Of a stretch of DNA of 64,000 nt, positions 9,032 through 17,812 are shown piece by piece. A program made the translations under genes and the position numbers. Origin of the DNA: CAWIOX01 sp963837775 (GTDB lineage Bacteria > Pseudomonadota > Gammaproteobacteria > Burkholderiales > Burkholderiaceae_D); NCBI GenBank assembly GCA_963837775.1, contig CAWIOX010000008.1, positions 62,001 through 126,000 of the forward strand, given 5' to 3'. The notes under the pieces were generated by a model. It saw only the letters and a list, made by a program, of their open reading frames with translations, did not search any database and was not told where the DNA came from. The number at the start of each line of letters is the position of its first letter. The stretch's first letter is position 1.

Positions 9032-10675
9032 TAAAGCAAGCAATTCCCGCGCATGCTTGCGGGTGGTGGCGGTGATTTCTATGCCGCCCAGCATGCGCGC
9101 GATTTCTTCGACCCGGTTTTTGGCGTCGAGCGCGTCGATGCGGGATATGGTCTTGCCATCCTGATTTGCCTTGCTGACCTCGAAGTGCTGATTGGCCTGG
9201 CTGGCGACCTGCGGCAGATGCGTCACGCACAACACCTGGCGGTCCTGCCCGAGCCGTTTCAACAGGCGGCCGACCACTTCGGCCACGCCGCCGCCGATGC
9301 CGCTGTCGACTTCATCGAAAATCAGCGTCGGGGTCGCGGTGGCGCTGGAGGTGATGACCGAAATCGCCAGCGAGATGCGCGCCAGTTCGCCGCCGGACGC
9401 GACCTTGGCCAGGGGCCGCGGCGCAGTGCCGGCATGGCCTGCGACCAGGAATTCCACCTGTTCCAGCCCGTAAGCCGCCGCCTCGCAGTCATTCAGCGCG
9501 ACCACGAAGCGCCCGCCGGCCATTGACAGGTCCTGCATCGCGGCCGTCACCGCATCGCCCAGCGTCTTGGTGGCCTTGGCCCGGGCCGCGGACAGCTGGT
9601 GCGCCGCCAGCAGGTACACCGCCTTGACCTTCTCTTCCTGCGCCCGCAGCGCATCGAGATCGCTGGCATCGGCCAATTGCTTCAGCTGCAGCGACAGCGA
9701 TTCGTATTCGTTCGGCAGGTCTTCCGGCGCGACGTGGAATTTGCGGGCGGTCGAATGCAGTGCAGCGAGCCGCGCATCGACGTCGCGCAACCGGTTCGGG
9801 TCGAGTTCGACCCGGCTCAGGTAATCGTTGAGCGCATACACCGCCTCCTGCAACTGGATGCGGGCCGGCTCCAGCGCTTCCAGCACCGGCTTCAGCGCGC
9901 CGTCGATGTCGGCCAGCTTGCCCAGCTTCTGGTTCAGGCCCGACAGTTGCGACAGCATCGGCAGGTCCGACTCGGAAATCAGGTTGAGCGCCTCCTGCGC
10001 GCCCTCGATCAGCGTGGCCGCATGCGACAGGCGGCTGTGTTCATTGCTGACCTCGTCCCATTCGCCCGGCTTGGCCGCCAGTTTTTCCAGCTCGCCCACC
10101 TGCCACTCCAGGCGCTCGCGCTCCAGCAGCACGTTCTTCGCATCTTTTTCGAATTCTTCCCGCTGCCGGGCGATGCTGCGCCAGTCCTTGTAGGCGGCTG
10201 CAACCGCCCTGGCCTGCGGCAGCAATCCGGCCTGGCTGTCGAGCAGGGTGCGCTGCGCATCGGGCTTCAGCAGCGACTGGTGCGCATGCTGGCCGTGGAT
10301 ATCGACCAGCATCTCGCCGATTTCGCGCAACTGGGCGGCGGTGGCGGCGATGCCGTTGATGAAGGCCTTCGAGCGCCCCGCATTGTCGATCACGCGGCGC
10401 AGCAGCACGGCCCCTTCTTCGCTCTGGAATTCGTTGGCATCCAGCCAGGCGGCGCTTTGCCCATTGACGGCGAATTCGGCAATGATGTCCGCCTTGGGCG
10501 CGCCTTCGCGCACCACGCTGGCATCGCCGCGCCCGCCCAAGGCCAGCGCCAGCGCATCGATCAGGATCGACTTGCCGGCGCCGGTTTCGCCGGTAAATAC
10601 CGAAAAACCGGCCGAGAACTCCAGCTCGATCGAATCGACAATCACGAAATCACGGATGGAAAGGGTACGTAGCAT
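9029..10675 (-). CDS. recN: DNA repair protein RecN
   Basis: A 548-residue SMC-like ATPase in recombinational repair of double-strand breaks. Walker A is FTGETGAGKSILIDALALAL near the N-terminus. A long coiled-coil middle follows (REEFEKDAKNVLLERERLEW), then the C-terminal ATP-binding half with SGGELARISLAI, DEVDSGIGG and VTHLPQVASQANQHF. The start is MLRTLSIRDFVIVDSI at 10675; the frame extends farther upstream but conservation begins here. It is adjacent to nadK on the same strand, an arrangement shared with related genomes. Confidence 0.95.
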   Translation of the reverse strand: MLRTLSIRDFVIVDSIELEFSAGFSVFTGETGAGKSILIDALALALGGRGDASVVREGAPKADIIAEFAVNGQSAAWLDANEFQSEEGAVLLRRVIDNAGRSKAFINGIAATAAQLREIGEMLVDIHGQHAHQSLLKPDAQRTLLDSQAGLLPQARAVAAAYKDWRSIARQREEFEKDAKNVLLERERLEWQVGELEKLAAKPGEWDEVSNEHSRLSHAATLIEGAQEALNLISESDLPMLSQLSGLNQKLGKLADIDGALKPVLEALEPARIQLQEAVYALNDYLSRVELDPNRLRDVDARLAALHSTARKFHVAPEDLPNEYESLSLQLKQLADASDLDALRAQEEKVKAVYLLAAHQLSAARAKATKTLGDAVTAAMQDLSMAGGRFVVALNDCEAAAYGLEQVEFLVAGHAGTAPRPLAKVASGGELARISLAISVITSSATATPTLIFDEVDSGIGGGVAEVVGRLLKRLGQDRQVLCVTHLPQVASQANQHFEVSKANQDGKTISRIDALDAKNRVEEIARMLGGIEITATTRKHARELLAL

Positions 10676-10729
10676 GGTGGGATCTAAAGGAGGTGCGACT
10701 GACTGCCGGATTGATGAAAAAACCACAAT

Positions 10730-11623
10730 TCAGGTTAACTGCCCTGCGACCGAAGGATACTCGTTCCAGTGCAATTTCTCGCGCAGGGTATCGTAATAAT
10801 TCCAGCCTTGCGGATGCATGAAAGTGATGTGATGTGCGGAACGCTTGATATGGATGCGGTCGCGGTGCGACAGGCTGGCGAATGACTGCATGTCGAAGTT
10901 GACGCTGGTATCGCGGCCGCTGACGACTTCGATCATGATTTCACAGGAATCGGGCACCACGATCGGCCGGTTGGACAACGCGTGCGGCGCGATCGGCACC
11001 AGCACGATGCCGCTCAGATTGGGGTGCAACAAAGGGCCGCCGGCCGACAGCGAATAGGCGGTCGAGCCGGTCGGGGTCGAAACGATCAAGCCATCGGAGC
11101 GCTGGTTGTACATGAAGCGGCCATCGACCTCGACCCGCAGCTCGACCATGCCGGCGCCGGCGCCGCGCGACACCACCACATCATTGAACGCCAGCGCGGA
11201 AAAGATTTTTTCGCCATCGCGCATCACCTCGCCTTCCAGCAGGCTGCGCGATTCAGTCTCATATTTGCCTGCCAGCATGTCTGCCAGCACCGTCAGCATG
11301 CCATCGAGCGGAATGTCGGTCATGAAGCCAAGACGGCCCTGATTGATCCCGATCAGCGGCACCTCATACGGCGCCAGCTGACGCGCGATGCCCAGCATCG
11401 TGCCATCGCCGCCGACCACGATCGCGACATCGGCATGCTGGCCGATTTGCGCCGGCGTCATCGCAGCAAAGCCCTCCAGCCCGATATCGCGCGCGGTTTC
11501 GGCCTCAAAAACGACGGTGTGCCCGGCCTCATCGAAAAATTGCGCAATCCGTAACAGCGGCGGTGCAATCCCCGGCGCCTGGTTCTTGCCTACGACAGCG
11601 ATTGTTTTTGGCGCTAAGGGCAT
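10730..11623 (-). CDS. nadK: NAD kinase
   Basis: Phosphorylates NAD to NADP. The 297-residue protein has the GGDGT motif (VVGGDGTMLGIARQLAPYEV), the substrate motif NQGRLGFMTDIP and the Gly-rich LIVSTPTGSTAYSLSAGGPL. I start at MPLAPKTIAVVGKNQAPGIA (11623); the in-frame Met at 11671 adds residues unlike the family. It is divergent from the HAD hydrolase gene with only about 70 bp between, so both promoters must lie there. Confidence 0.95.
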   Translation of the reverse strand: MPLAPKTIAVVGKNQAPGIAPPLLRIAQFFDEAGHTVVFEAETARDIGLEGFAAMTPAQIGQHADVAIVVGGDGTMLGIARQLAPYEVPLIGINQGRLGFMTDIPLDGMLTVLADMLAGKYETESRSLLEGEVMRDGEKIFSALAFNDVVVSRGAGAGMVELRVEVDGRFMYNQRSDGLIVSTPTGSTAYSLSAGGPLLHPNLSGIVLVPIAPHALSNRPIVVPDSCEIMIEVVSGRDTSVNFDMQSFASLSHRDRIHIKRSAHHITFMHPQGWNYYDTLREKLHWNEYPSVAGQLT

Positions 11624-11694
11624 AAGGATTTGAAAGGGAAGACGATATCGCCAGATTAGACCATAATTCATACATATTCAGAAGGACATGAACC

Positions 11695-12393
11695 TTGAAG
11701 ACCCCGATTAAAGCCGTGCTGTTCGATCTTGATGACACTTTGTGGCCGATTGTCCCGGTCCTCAAGCAAGCCGAAATCAAGCTGCATGACTGGCTTGCCA
11801 TCCACGCCCCCGAAGTCGCACAACACTTCAGCATAGACATGCTGCGGCAACGGCGGGAGGCATTGATGCAAGCCAATCCACGCTACCAGATCGACTTATG
11901 GTCATTGCGCCACGCAACGCTGACCGAAGCGTTCCGGCATGTGAGTCTGGATGCAGATCTGGCAAAAGTGGATCAGGCGATGGCAGTCTTTTCCGATGCG
12001 CGCAATGCGGTCACGCCATTCGACGATGTAGCACCCGGCCTGGCGCAACTGAACCAGCGCGTGGTGGTCGGATCGATTTCGAATGGTTTTGCCGACCTGG
12101 AGGCGATCGGCCTCGCGCATCATTTCCAGGTCTCGATCGCGGCCCACACCTTCGGCCGCGCCAAGCCGGATCCACTGATTTTCCATACTGCATGCGAGGC
12201 GCTGGGGGTTGCGCCGGCGGAAGCGGTGTATGTCGGCGACGACCTGATGCTGGATGTGGAAGGTGCGCAAAGAGCCGGACTGCGCGGCGTCTGGATGAAC
12301 CGCTTCGAACGCGACCTGCCCGATCACGTCCGTCCCGATGCGGTCTGCACCACGCTGCATGAACTGGATCACTGGCTCACGATGAGCGCATAA
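11695..12393 (+). CDS. HAD-family hydrolase, subfamily IA
   Basis: A 232-residue haloacid dehalogenase-type phosphatase. Motif I is FDLDDTLWPI with the nucleophile Asp, motif II SISNGF, and motif III/IV GRAKPDPLIF with VYVGDDLMLDVEGAQ. The substrate is unknown. The best start is TTG at 11695, placed 8 nt after GAAGGA; the nearby ATG at 11688 is out of frame. It sits just upstream of hrcA on the same strand, 38 bp apart. Confidence 0.85.
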   Translation: MKTPIKAVLFDLDDTLWPIVPVLKQAEIKLHDWLAIHAPEVAQHFSIDMLRQRREALMQANPRYQIDLWSLRHATLTEAFRHVSLDADLAKVDQAMAVFSDARNAVTPFDDVAPGLAQLNQRVVVGSISNGFADLEAIGLAHHFQVSIAAHTFGRAKPDPLIFHTACEALGVAPAEAVYVGDDLMLDVEGAQRAGLRGVWMNRFERDLPDHVRPDAVCTTLHELDHWLTMSA

Positions 12394-12431
12394 TGATATT
12401 GATTTCCACTTAATAAGCACGCAATACGATC

Positions 12432-13454
12432 ATGCAACTCGATATCCGAGCACAAACCCTGCTCAAGGCCCTGGTCGAGCGCTACATCGCCGACGGCCAG
12501 CCGGTCGGCTCCCGGGCGCTGTCGAAAATTTCCGGACTCGACCTGTCGCCTGCGACCATCCGCAACATCATGGCCGATCTGGAACAGATGGGCTTCGTCG
12601 CCAGCCCGCATACCTCGGCCGGACGCGTGCCGACGCCGCGCGGTTACCGCGTGTTCGTCGATACGCTGCTGACGGTGCAGGCCTTCGACGAAACCACGGT
12701 CGAATCGAAAATGCAGCCGCGTCTGCAAAGCAATTCGCAACAGAAAATCATCGCCAACGCGGCCCAGGTACTGTCGTCATTGTCACAATTCGCCGGTGTG
12801 GTGCTGACGCCGCGCCACGAATCGGTATTCCAGCAAATCGAGTTTCTGCGCCTGTCCGAAAAGCGCATCTTGCTGGTGATTGTCAGCCCCGGCGGCGACG
12901 TGCAGAACCGCCTGTTGCTGACCGACGTCGATTACACGCCGTCGCAACTGATACAGGCAGCCAATTACATCAATCTGAATTATGGCGGACTGGGCTTCGA
13001 CGAAGTGCGCATCCGCCTGCAGGGTGAGTTGCGTCAGTTGCGCGACGACATGACCCGCCTGATGCAGGCAGCGGTTGAGGCTGGCAGCGATGCGATGAAT
13101 GACAGCAGCGACGATGTCGTCATCTCCGGCGAACGCAACCTGCTCAGCGTCTCCGACCTGTCGTCCAACATGACCTCGCTGCGCAAGCTGTTCGACATGT
13201 TCGAGCATAAAACCGGCCTGATGCAATTGCTCGATGTCTCCAGCAAGGCCACCGGCGTGCAGATCTTCATCGGCGGCGAATCGCAACTGGTGCCGATGGA
13301 CGACATGAGCATCGTCACTGCGCCCTACGAAGTCAATGGCAAGATCGTCGGCACGCTCGGCGTGATCGGCCCGACACGCATGGCCTACGAGCGCGTGATC
13401 CCGATCGTCGATATCACGGCAAAACTGCTGTCAAACGCGTTAAGGCAGTCGTAA
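12432..13454 (+). CDS. hrcA: Heat-inducible transcription repressor HrcA
   Basis: A 340-residue HrcA that represses class I heat-shock genes by binding CIRCE operators. An N-terminal winged helix is visible (RTQTLLKALVERYIADGQPV-like start, then LSPATIRNIMADLEQMGF), then the GAF-like inserted and dimerisation domains, ending GPTRMAYERVIPIVDITAKL. No CIRCE site is seen in this window, so its target (usually groESL) should lie elsewhere, while the dnaK set here appears sigma-32 controlled. Confidence 0.95.
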   Translation: MQLDIRAQTLLKALVERYIADGQPVGSRALSKISGLDLSPATIRNIMADLEQMGFVASPHTSAGRVPTPRGYRVFVDTLLTVQAFDETTVESKMQPRLQSNSQQKIIANAAQVLSSLSQFAGVVLTPRHESVFQQIEFLRLSEKRILLVIVSPGGDVQNRLLLTDVDYTPSQLIQAANYINLNYGGLGFDEVRIRLQGELRQLRDDMTRLMQAAVEAGSDAMNDSSDDVVISGERNLLSVSDLSSNMTSLRKLFDMFEHKTGLMQLLDVSSKATGVQIFIGGESQLVPMDDMSIVTAPYEVNGKIVGTLGVIGPTRMAYERVIPIVDITAKLLSNALRQS

Positions 13455-13522
13455 TTTAGCTGTCGGACTCAACAATATATTGCCGCATAGATTTTTCGAC
13501 TCGGTTCAGGCCGGCGCCCGCA

Positions 13523-13966
13523 TTACCGGCGATGCGGGCAATCGGTCTTGATGCAGTTTCCATACAGCGCCAGCGCATGTTCCGCGATCTTGAAGCCGCG
13601 TTCCAGAGCGATTTTGTGCTGCCGTTTTTCGATTTCCTCATCAAAAAACTCTTCCACCCGGCCACAGTCCAGGCATACCAGATGGTCGTGATGCGAGCCT
13701 TCGTTTAACTCGAAAATTGCTTTGCCGGTTTCAAAATGATTGCGATTCAGCAAACCGGCCTGCTCAAACTGGGTGAGTACCCGATACACGGTCGCCAGAC
13801 CGACATCCATATTTTCTGTGAGCAGGATTTTATATACATCTTCCGCTGTCAGGTGACGCACCGGGCTGTTCTGGAAAATATCCAGAATTTTGAGGCGCGG
13901 CAGGGTGGCCTTCAAGCCACTGGCTTTTAAATCCGAGGGAGTGTTGGTCATGTTCATTAAATTCAT
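13523..13966 (-). CDS. fur: Ferric uptake regulator Fur
   Basis: A 147-residue iron-responsive repressor. Winged-helix part: SGLKATLPRLKILDIFQNSP and GLATVYRVLTQFEQAGL. Metal-binding part: HHDHLVCLDCGRVEEF and the C-terminal CIKTDCPHRR. In-frame Met codons at 13966, 13957 and 13951 are all possible; none has a strong ribosome-binding site. It is divergent from bamE, a conserved gene pair in many proteobacteria, and a tonB-exbBD set lies 1.6 kb downstream of bamE. Confidence 0.95.
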   Translation of the reverse strand: MNLMNMTNTPSDLKASGLKATLPRLKILDIFQNSPVRHLTAEDVYKILLTENMDVGLATVYRVLTQFEQAGLLNRNHFETGKAIFELNEGSHHDHLVCLDCGRVEEFFDEEIEKRQHKIALERGFKIAEHALALYGNCIKTDCPHRR

Positions 13967-14044
13967 TCGCCAGGCCAGACGCCTGGAACAGGCGCCAGAC
14001 CTTAATTAAAGCTCTTCAGGTAAGATAAGGTTACATCTGCTTTA

Positions 14045-14085
14045 TCATATAGTGTTTTAGTACACTCCTCCTCAATTGAATTGAG
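14045..14085. promoter_or_regulatory. Candidate operator region between fur and bamE
   Basis: Two short inverted repeats sit in the 128-bp divergent gap: AGTGTTTTAGTACACT, and at 14071-14085 the odd palindrome CTCAATT-G-AATTGAG, just before the bamE ATG. Either could be a binding site for Fur or another regulator; neither matches the Fur-box consensus well. This is inference from symmetry only. Confidence 0.35.
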
Positions 14086-14094
14086 ACTACCATT

Positions 14095-14652
14095 ATGCGA
14101 TTGTTGTTCTCTTACTCTGGTCGTACGTCCGCTCTGGTCGCTGCGTTGTGCCTCGTCATGGCGGGTTGTGCATCCAAAAACCCGCTGATGGACGATGCGC
14201 CAGTGGCCCGCACAAGCACAGCGGGCGACACTTTAACAAAAACAGCCGCAACTATCCCCGCGGCAAGCACTGGCGATGCAAAAACCACCGCACCGGCAGG
14301 CGCGCGCCGCTTATTCGGCTTCCTGTCACCCTACCGCATCGATATCCAGCAGGGTAACTTCGTGTCCAGGGAAATGGTCTCGCAACTCAAGCAAGGCATG
14401 ACGCGCGAACAGGTGCGCTTCGTCATGGGAACGCCGATGCTGACCGACCTGTTTCATGGCGACCGCTGGGATTACCCTTTCCGCATCCGCAAGGGTAACG
14501 GCGAACTGACCAGCAGCCTCGTCACCGTGCACTTCAAAGATAATCTTCTGGTTCGATTTGATGGCGCCGATTTACCGACGGAGCAGGAATACATCTCCCG
14601 TATCGCCGGCAGTGCGCCAACGACTCCGGACGCCAAGCCAGAAACCAAATAA
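14095..14652 (+). CDS. bamE: Outer membrane assembly lipoprotein BamE/OmlA
   Basis: A 185-residue lipoprotein of the BAM complex that inserts beta-barrel proteins into the outer membrane. Signal peptide and lipobox: LVMAGC with lipidated Cys25. The SmpA/OmlA domain is visible in YRIDIQQGNFVSREMVSQLK, GMTREQVRFVMGTPMLTDLF and RWDYPFRI. A low-complexity Ala/Thr linker separates the lipid anchor from the domain. It is divergent from fur and followed 25 bp later by dapB. Confidence 0.93.
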   Translation: MRLLFSYSGRTSALVAALCLVMAGCASKNPLMDDAPVARTSTAGDTLTKTAATIPAASTGDAKTTAPAGARRLFGFLSPYRIDIQQGNFVSREMVSQLKQGMTREQVRFVMGTPMLTDLFHGDRWDYPFRIRKGNGELTSSLVTVHFKDNLLVRFDGADLPTEQEYISRIAGSAPTTPDAKPETK

Positions 14653-14677
14653 TCACTCCAACGAACGTAAGCACCGC

Positions 14678-15484
14678 ATGAATCCAATGAAAATCGCCGT
14701 CGCAGGCGCATCCGGCCGCATGGGCCGGATGCTGATTGAAGCTATCCACAACGCAGATGATGCAATCCTGACAGGGGCACTGGATGTCGCCGAAGCGCCA
14801 GGTCTCGGCAGCGACGCCGCTGCATTTCTGGGAAAACCGCAAGGCGTCATGATCGAAGCCGATCTTGCCAAAGGTTTGTCGGACGCCCAATTCCTGATCG
14901 ATTTCACCCGCCCTGAAGGCACGCTGAAGCATCTGGAATACTGCGCCGCACATGGCATCAAGATGATCATCGGCACCACCGGCTTCGACGACGCCGGCAA
15001 GGCAGCCATCGCTGCGGCCGCCGAAAAGACCGCGATCGTGTTCGCCCCCAATATGAGCGTGGGCGTCAATGTGACGATGAAATTGCTGGAAATGGCAGCC
15101 AAAAGCTTCTCGGAAGGCTATGACATCGAAATCATCGAAGCACATCACCGTCACAAAGTCGATGCGCCGTCCGGCACCGCCCTCAAGATGGGCGAAGTGA
15201 TCGCCGATGCGCTGGGACGTGATCTGAACGAGTGCGCGGTCTATGCTCGCGAAGGGGTGACCGGCGAGCGCGACCCGTCAAGCATCGGCTTCGCCACCAT
15301 CCGCGGCGGCGACATCGTCGGCGACCATACGGTGCTGTTTGCCGGCATCGGCGAACGCATCGAGATTACGCACAAGTCGGCCAGCCGCGTCACCTATGCG
15401 CACGGCTCCCTGCGCGCTGCGCGTTTCCTGGCAGACAAGAGCACTGGCCTGTATGACATGCAGGATGTACTCGGCCTGCGTTAA
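14678..15484 (+). CDS. dapB: 4-hydroxy-tetrahydrodipicolinate reductase
   Basis: A 268-residue NAD(P)H-dependent reductase in the diaminopimelate/lysine pathway. The Rossmann motif is IAVAGASGRMGRMLIEAI, and the catalytic signature is IIEAHHRHKVDAPSGTALKM with the conserved His and Lys. The first ATG is 14678 (MNPMKIAVAG); a second at 14687 is also possible. It is probably cotranscribed with bamE, and an inverted repeat follows the stop. Confidence 0.96.
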   Translation: MNPMKIAVAGASGRMGRMLIEAIHNADDAILTGALDVAEAPGLGSDAAAFLGKPQGVMIEADLAKGLSDAQFLIDFTRPEGTLKHLEYCAAHGIKMIIGTTGFDDAGKAAIAAAAEKTAIVFAPNMSVGVNVTMKLLEMAAKSFSEGYDIEIIEAHHRHKVDAPSGTALKMGEVIADALGRDLNECAVYAREGVTGERDPSSIGFATIRGGDIVGDHTVLFAGIGERIEITHKSASRVTYAHGSLRAARFLADKSTGLYDMQDVLGLR

Positions 15485-15493
15485 CGATGAGTC

Positions 15494-15525
15494 ATGGCGT
15501 GCGCTGCCGCAACAATGCACGCCAT
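15494..15525. terminator. Inverted repeat between dapB and tonB
   Basis: ATGGCGTGC pairs with GCACGCCAT across a 14-nt loop, 10 bp after the dapB stop. There is no T-run after it, so it may be a weak terminator or mRNA-end hairpin. tonB begins 12 bp later. Confidence 0.4.
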
Positions 15526-15536
15526 AACATCCCCTC

Positions 15537-16220
15537 ATGATTTTTAGCCATTTCCGGCAGCGCCTGAATCTTGCGGTATTGCTTGTTGTCATCGGCTTGC
15601 ACATGGCAAGCATTGCCGCTGCGCATTACATGCTTTCGCATCCAGATGGCAAATCGGCAGCAATGCGGCCGCTGACCGTAGAACTTGCGGCTGACACGCA
15701 GCCAATGCCAAAATCGGAAGCGCCGTCCAAACTGCCCTCAAATGAGCTACGGGCAACGCATAAAACAAAAGTAGCAATGAAACCGCTCGCACCGGCAGTC
15801 AAAACCGATCCGACTCCGTCAACGGCTGTCAGTATGCAGGAAGTCCAGCACGATCTGAAAACTGTCAGCACTGCACCTGCAGTCGAGCCCGCCGTGGCAA
15901 GCTCCCTCTCGGCTGCGGCTGCGACAACTGCCAAAACCAGCGTTACGATTCCGGCAAACTATGCAGCCAGCAACCGCAAGCCAAACTACCCCAAACTATC
16001 GAGGGATTTTGACGAACAAGGGACAGTCGTGCTGCGTGTACTAGTACAATCCGACGGCAGCGCAGGAGAAGTGCAGATCAGGAAATCCAGCGGGCATGAA
16101 CTGCTCGATGAATCGGCCAGAACTGCGGTACGCAACTGGCGTTTCAACCCGGCCACCAGCGATGGCAAAGCCATTGCCGAGTGGTATCAGATTTCGATTC
16201 CATTTACATTGCAAAACTAA
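15537..16220 (+). CDS. tonB: Energy transducer TonB
   Basis: A 227-residue protein with one N-terminal membrane anchor (LNLAVLLVVIGLHMASIAAA), a long Pro/Lys/Ala/Thr-rich periplasmic spacer, and a C-terminal TonB domain (PNYPKLSRDFDEQGTVVLRV, AVRNWRFNPA). It couples the inner-membrane proton gradient to outer-membrane receptors. It is followed directly by exbB and exbD, and fur lies 1.6 kb away, consistent with iron uptake, though no Fur box was identified here. Confidence 0.88.
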   Translation: MIFSHFRQRLNLAVLLVVIGLHMASIAAAHYMLSHPDGKSAAMRPLTVELAADTQPMPKSEAPSKLPSNELRATHKTKVAMKPLAPAVKTDPTPSTAVSMQEVQHDLKTVSTAPAVEPAVASSLSAAAATTAKTSVTIPANYAASNRKPNYPKLSRDFDEQGTVVLRVLVQSDGSAGEVQIRKSSGHELLDESARTAVRNWRFNPATSDGKAIAEWYQISIPFTLQN

Positions 16221-16240
16221 CCTTTATATTTCAGACAACC

Positions 16241-16927
16241 ATGAACCCAACCCTAGGACTTGCCCACTATTGGTCGCAAGGCGATGCTATCAGCCATGCG
16301 GTCGCTTATGTCTTACTGGTGATGTCGATTGCCAGCTGGTACTACATTTTGTCCAAGGCGTGGAGCGCCTGGCGCATCAGGAAAAGCGCATCGGCACTGG
16401 AAGGTTTCTGGAAAGCACCGACCCTGAATGATGCGATCGCCGTCATCAAGAGCGCCGACAGCGAAAGCGTCTACACTCCGCTGGCAGCGCAAAGCGTGGA
16501 AGCCGCCAATCTGCAGGCACAGGCAGGTTCTTCCGCGTCACTGAATGCGACCACAGACCCAAGCGAACTGATCACCCGCACCCTGCGCCAGGAAATCAAC
16601 CGCGTCTCCTCGCGGCTTGAAAATGGACTGACCCTGCTCGCCTCGGTCGGCTCGACCGCCCCGTTCATCGGCCTGTTCGGCACGGTCTGGGGGATTTACC
16701 ATGCGCTGGTCGCGGTATCGTCCTCCGGCACGATCCAGATCGACAAGATCGCCGGCCCGGTCGGCGAAGCGCTGATCATGACCGCGCTCGGTCTGGTGGT
16801 CGCGATTCCCGCGGTGCTGGCCTACAATGCATTTACCCGTGTCAATCGTGTCACGCTGGCAGAACTGGATGCATTTGCCCATGATTTGCACGCCCATCTG
16901 ACCACTGGCGCCCGCGTGGGCAAGTAA
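16241..16927 (+). CDS. exbB: MotA/TolQ/ExbB proton channel family protein ExbB
   Basis: A 228-residue inner-membrane protein. It has an N-terminal TM segment (AVAYVLLVMSIASWYYILSK) and two more TM helices in the channel domain (LLASVGSTAPFIGLFGTVWG, EALIMTALGLVVAIPAVLAY) containing the family TPFIGLFGTV-type signature. With ExbD it forms the proton-driven motor for TonB. It lies 20 bp after tonB and 31 bp before exbD, so the three are an operon. Confidence 0.92.
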   Translation: MNPTLGLAHYWSQGDAISHAVAYVLLVMSIASWYYILSKAWSAWRIRKSASALEGFWKAPTLNDAIAVIKSADSESVYTPLAAQSVEAANLQAQAGSSASLNATTDPSELITRTLRQEINRVSSRLENGLTLLASVGSTAPFIGLFGTVWGIYHALVAVSSSGTIQIDKIAGPVGEALIMTALGLVVAIPAVLAYNAFTRVNRVTLAELDAFAHDLHAHLTTGARVGK

Positions 16928-16958
16928 GTCACCACTTCCAATATTCCGGAGTCACCCC

Positions 16959-17390
16959 ATGTCATTTGGCGGATTCAACGACAACCACAACCAGGCCCCG
17001 ATGGCAGACATCAACGTCACCCCGATGGTCGACGTGATGCTGGTATTGCTGGTCATCTTCATCATCACCGCGCCGCTCTTCACGCATGCCATCAAGCTCG
17101 ACCTGCCGAGCGCACAATCCGCACCGGCGCCGGAAAAACCCGAAACGATTTCGATCTCGATCAATGGCGAAGGCAAAATTTTCTGGGGCAATGACGCCAT
17201 TGAGCAGGCCGACATGAGCCTCAAGCTGGCGGCAGCGGCACAAAAGAAGCCGCAACCGGAACTGCAACTGCGCGCCGACAAGGCGACCCGTTATGAAGTC
17301 ATTGCCCAAGTCATGGCTGCCGCGCAGACCAATGGCCTGAGCAAGATCGGCTTTGTGACAGAACCCAAAGAACTGCAACCGAAAAAATAA
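16959..17390 (+). CDS. exbD: Biopolymer transporter ExbD
   Basis: A 143-residue protein with a cytoplasmic start, one TM helix (INVTPMVDVMLVLLVIFIIT, containing the motor Asp) and a periplasmic domain. It partners ExbB and TonB. The start MSFGGFNDNHNQAPMADINV is preceded by GGAG. The barstar-like gene starts 4 bp after its stop, suggesting the operon continues. Confidence 0.93.
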   Translation: MSFGGFNDNHNQAPMADINVTPMVDVMLVLLVIFIITAPLFTHAIKLDLPSAQSAPAPEKPETISISINGEGKIFWGNDAIEQADMSLKLAAAAQKKPQPELQLRADKATRYEVIAQVMAAAQTNGLSKIGFVTEPKELQPKK

Positions 17391-17394
17391 CATC

Positions 17395-17721
17395 ATGGCT
17401 ACTGTCTGCCTGAATGGCGAAACCATCACCGACTGGGAATCCTTCCACATCCAATGTCAGAATGCGTTCGGCTTCCCCGATTTCTATGGTCGCAACATGG
17501 ATGCCTGGGTCGATTGCCTCAGCTATCTGCGCGATGATGAGGGCATGTCGAAGTTCCGCCTGAAACCCAACGAAATCCTGCAAATCGAGATTACCCACGC
17601 CGTACAATTGAAGCAGCGCCTGCCGGATCTGCTGGACGAACTGAAATTCTGCATCGACGGCATCAACGAGCGCTACGAGGATTACGGCGAGAAACCTGCG
17701 CTGGCACTGGTATTGCGCTGA
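17395..17721 (+). CDS. Barstar-family protein
   Basis: A 108-residue protein resembling barstar, the barnase inhibitor. GETITDWESFHIQCQNAFGF, PDFYGRNMDAWVDCLSYL and the closing LPDLLDELKFCIDGINERYE fit the fold. No barnase-like RNase is nearby. It is tightly packed behind exbD (4 bp), so it is likely coexpressed with the TonB motor genes. Whether it inhibits any nuclease here is unknown. Confidence 0.82.
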   Translation: MATVCLNGETITDWESFHIQCQNAFGFPDFYGRNMDAWVDCLSYLRDDEGMSKFRLKPNEILQIEITHAVQLKQRLPDLLDELKFCIDGINERYEDYGEKPALALVLR

Positions 17722-17812
17722 ACTTGAGCGGGCTTTTCAACGAGATTGCAGCGCAGCTAAAAGTTGAACCAGTATAATGTCCGGTTCACACCCACTTTTA
17801 GCGCCATCCGTC

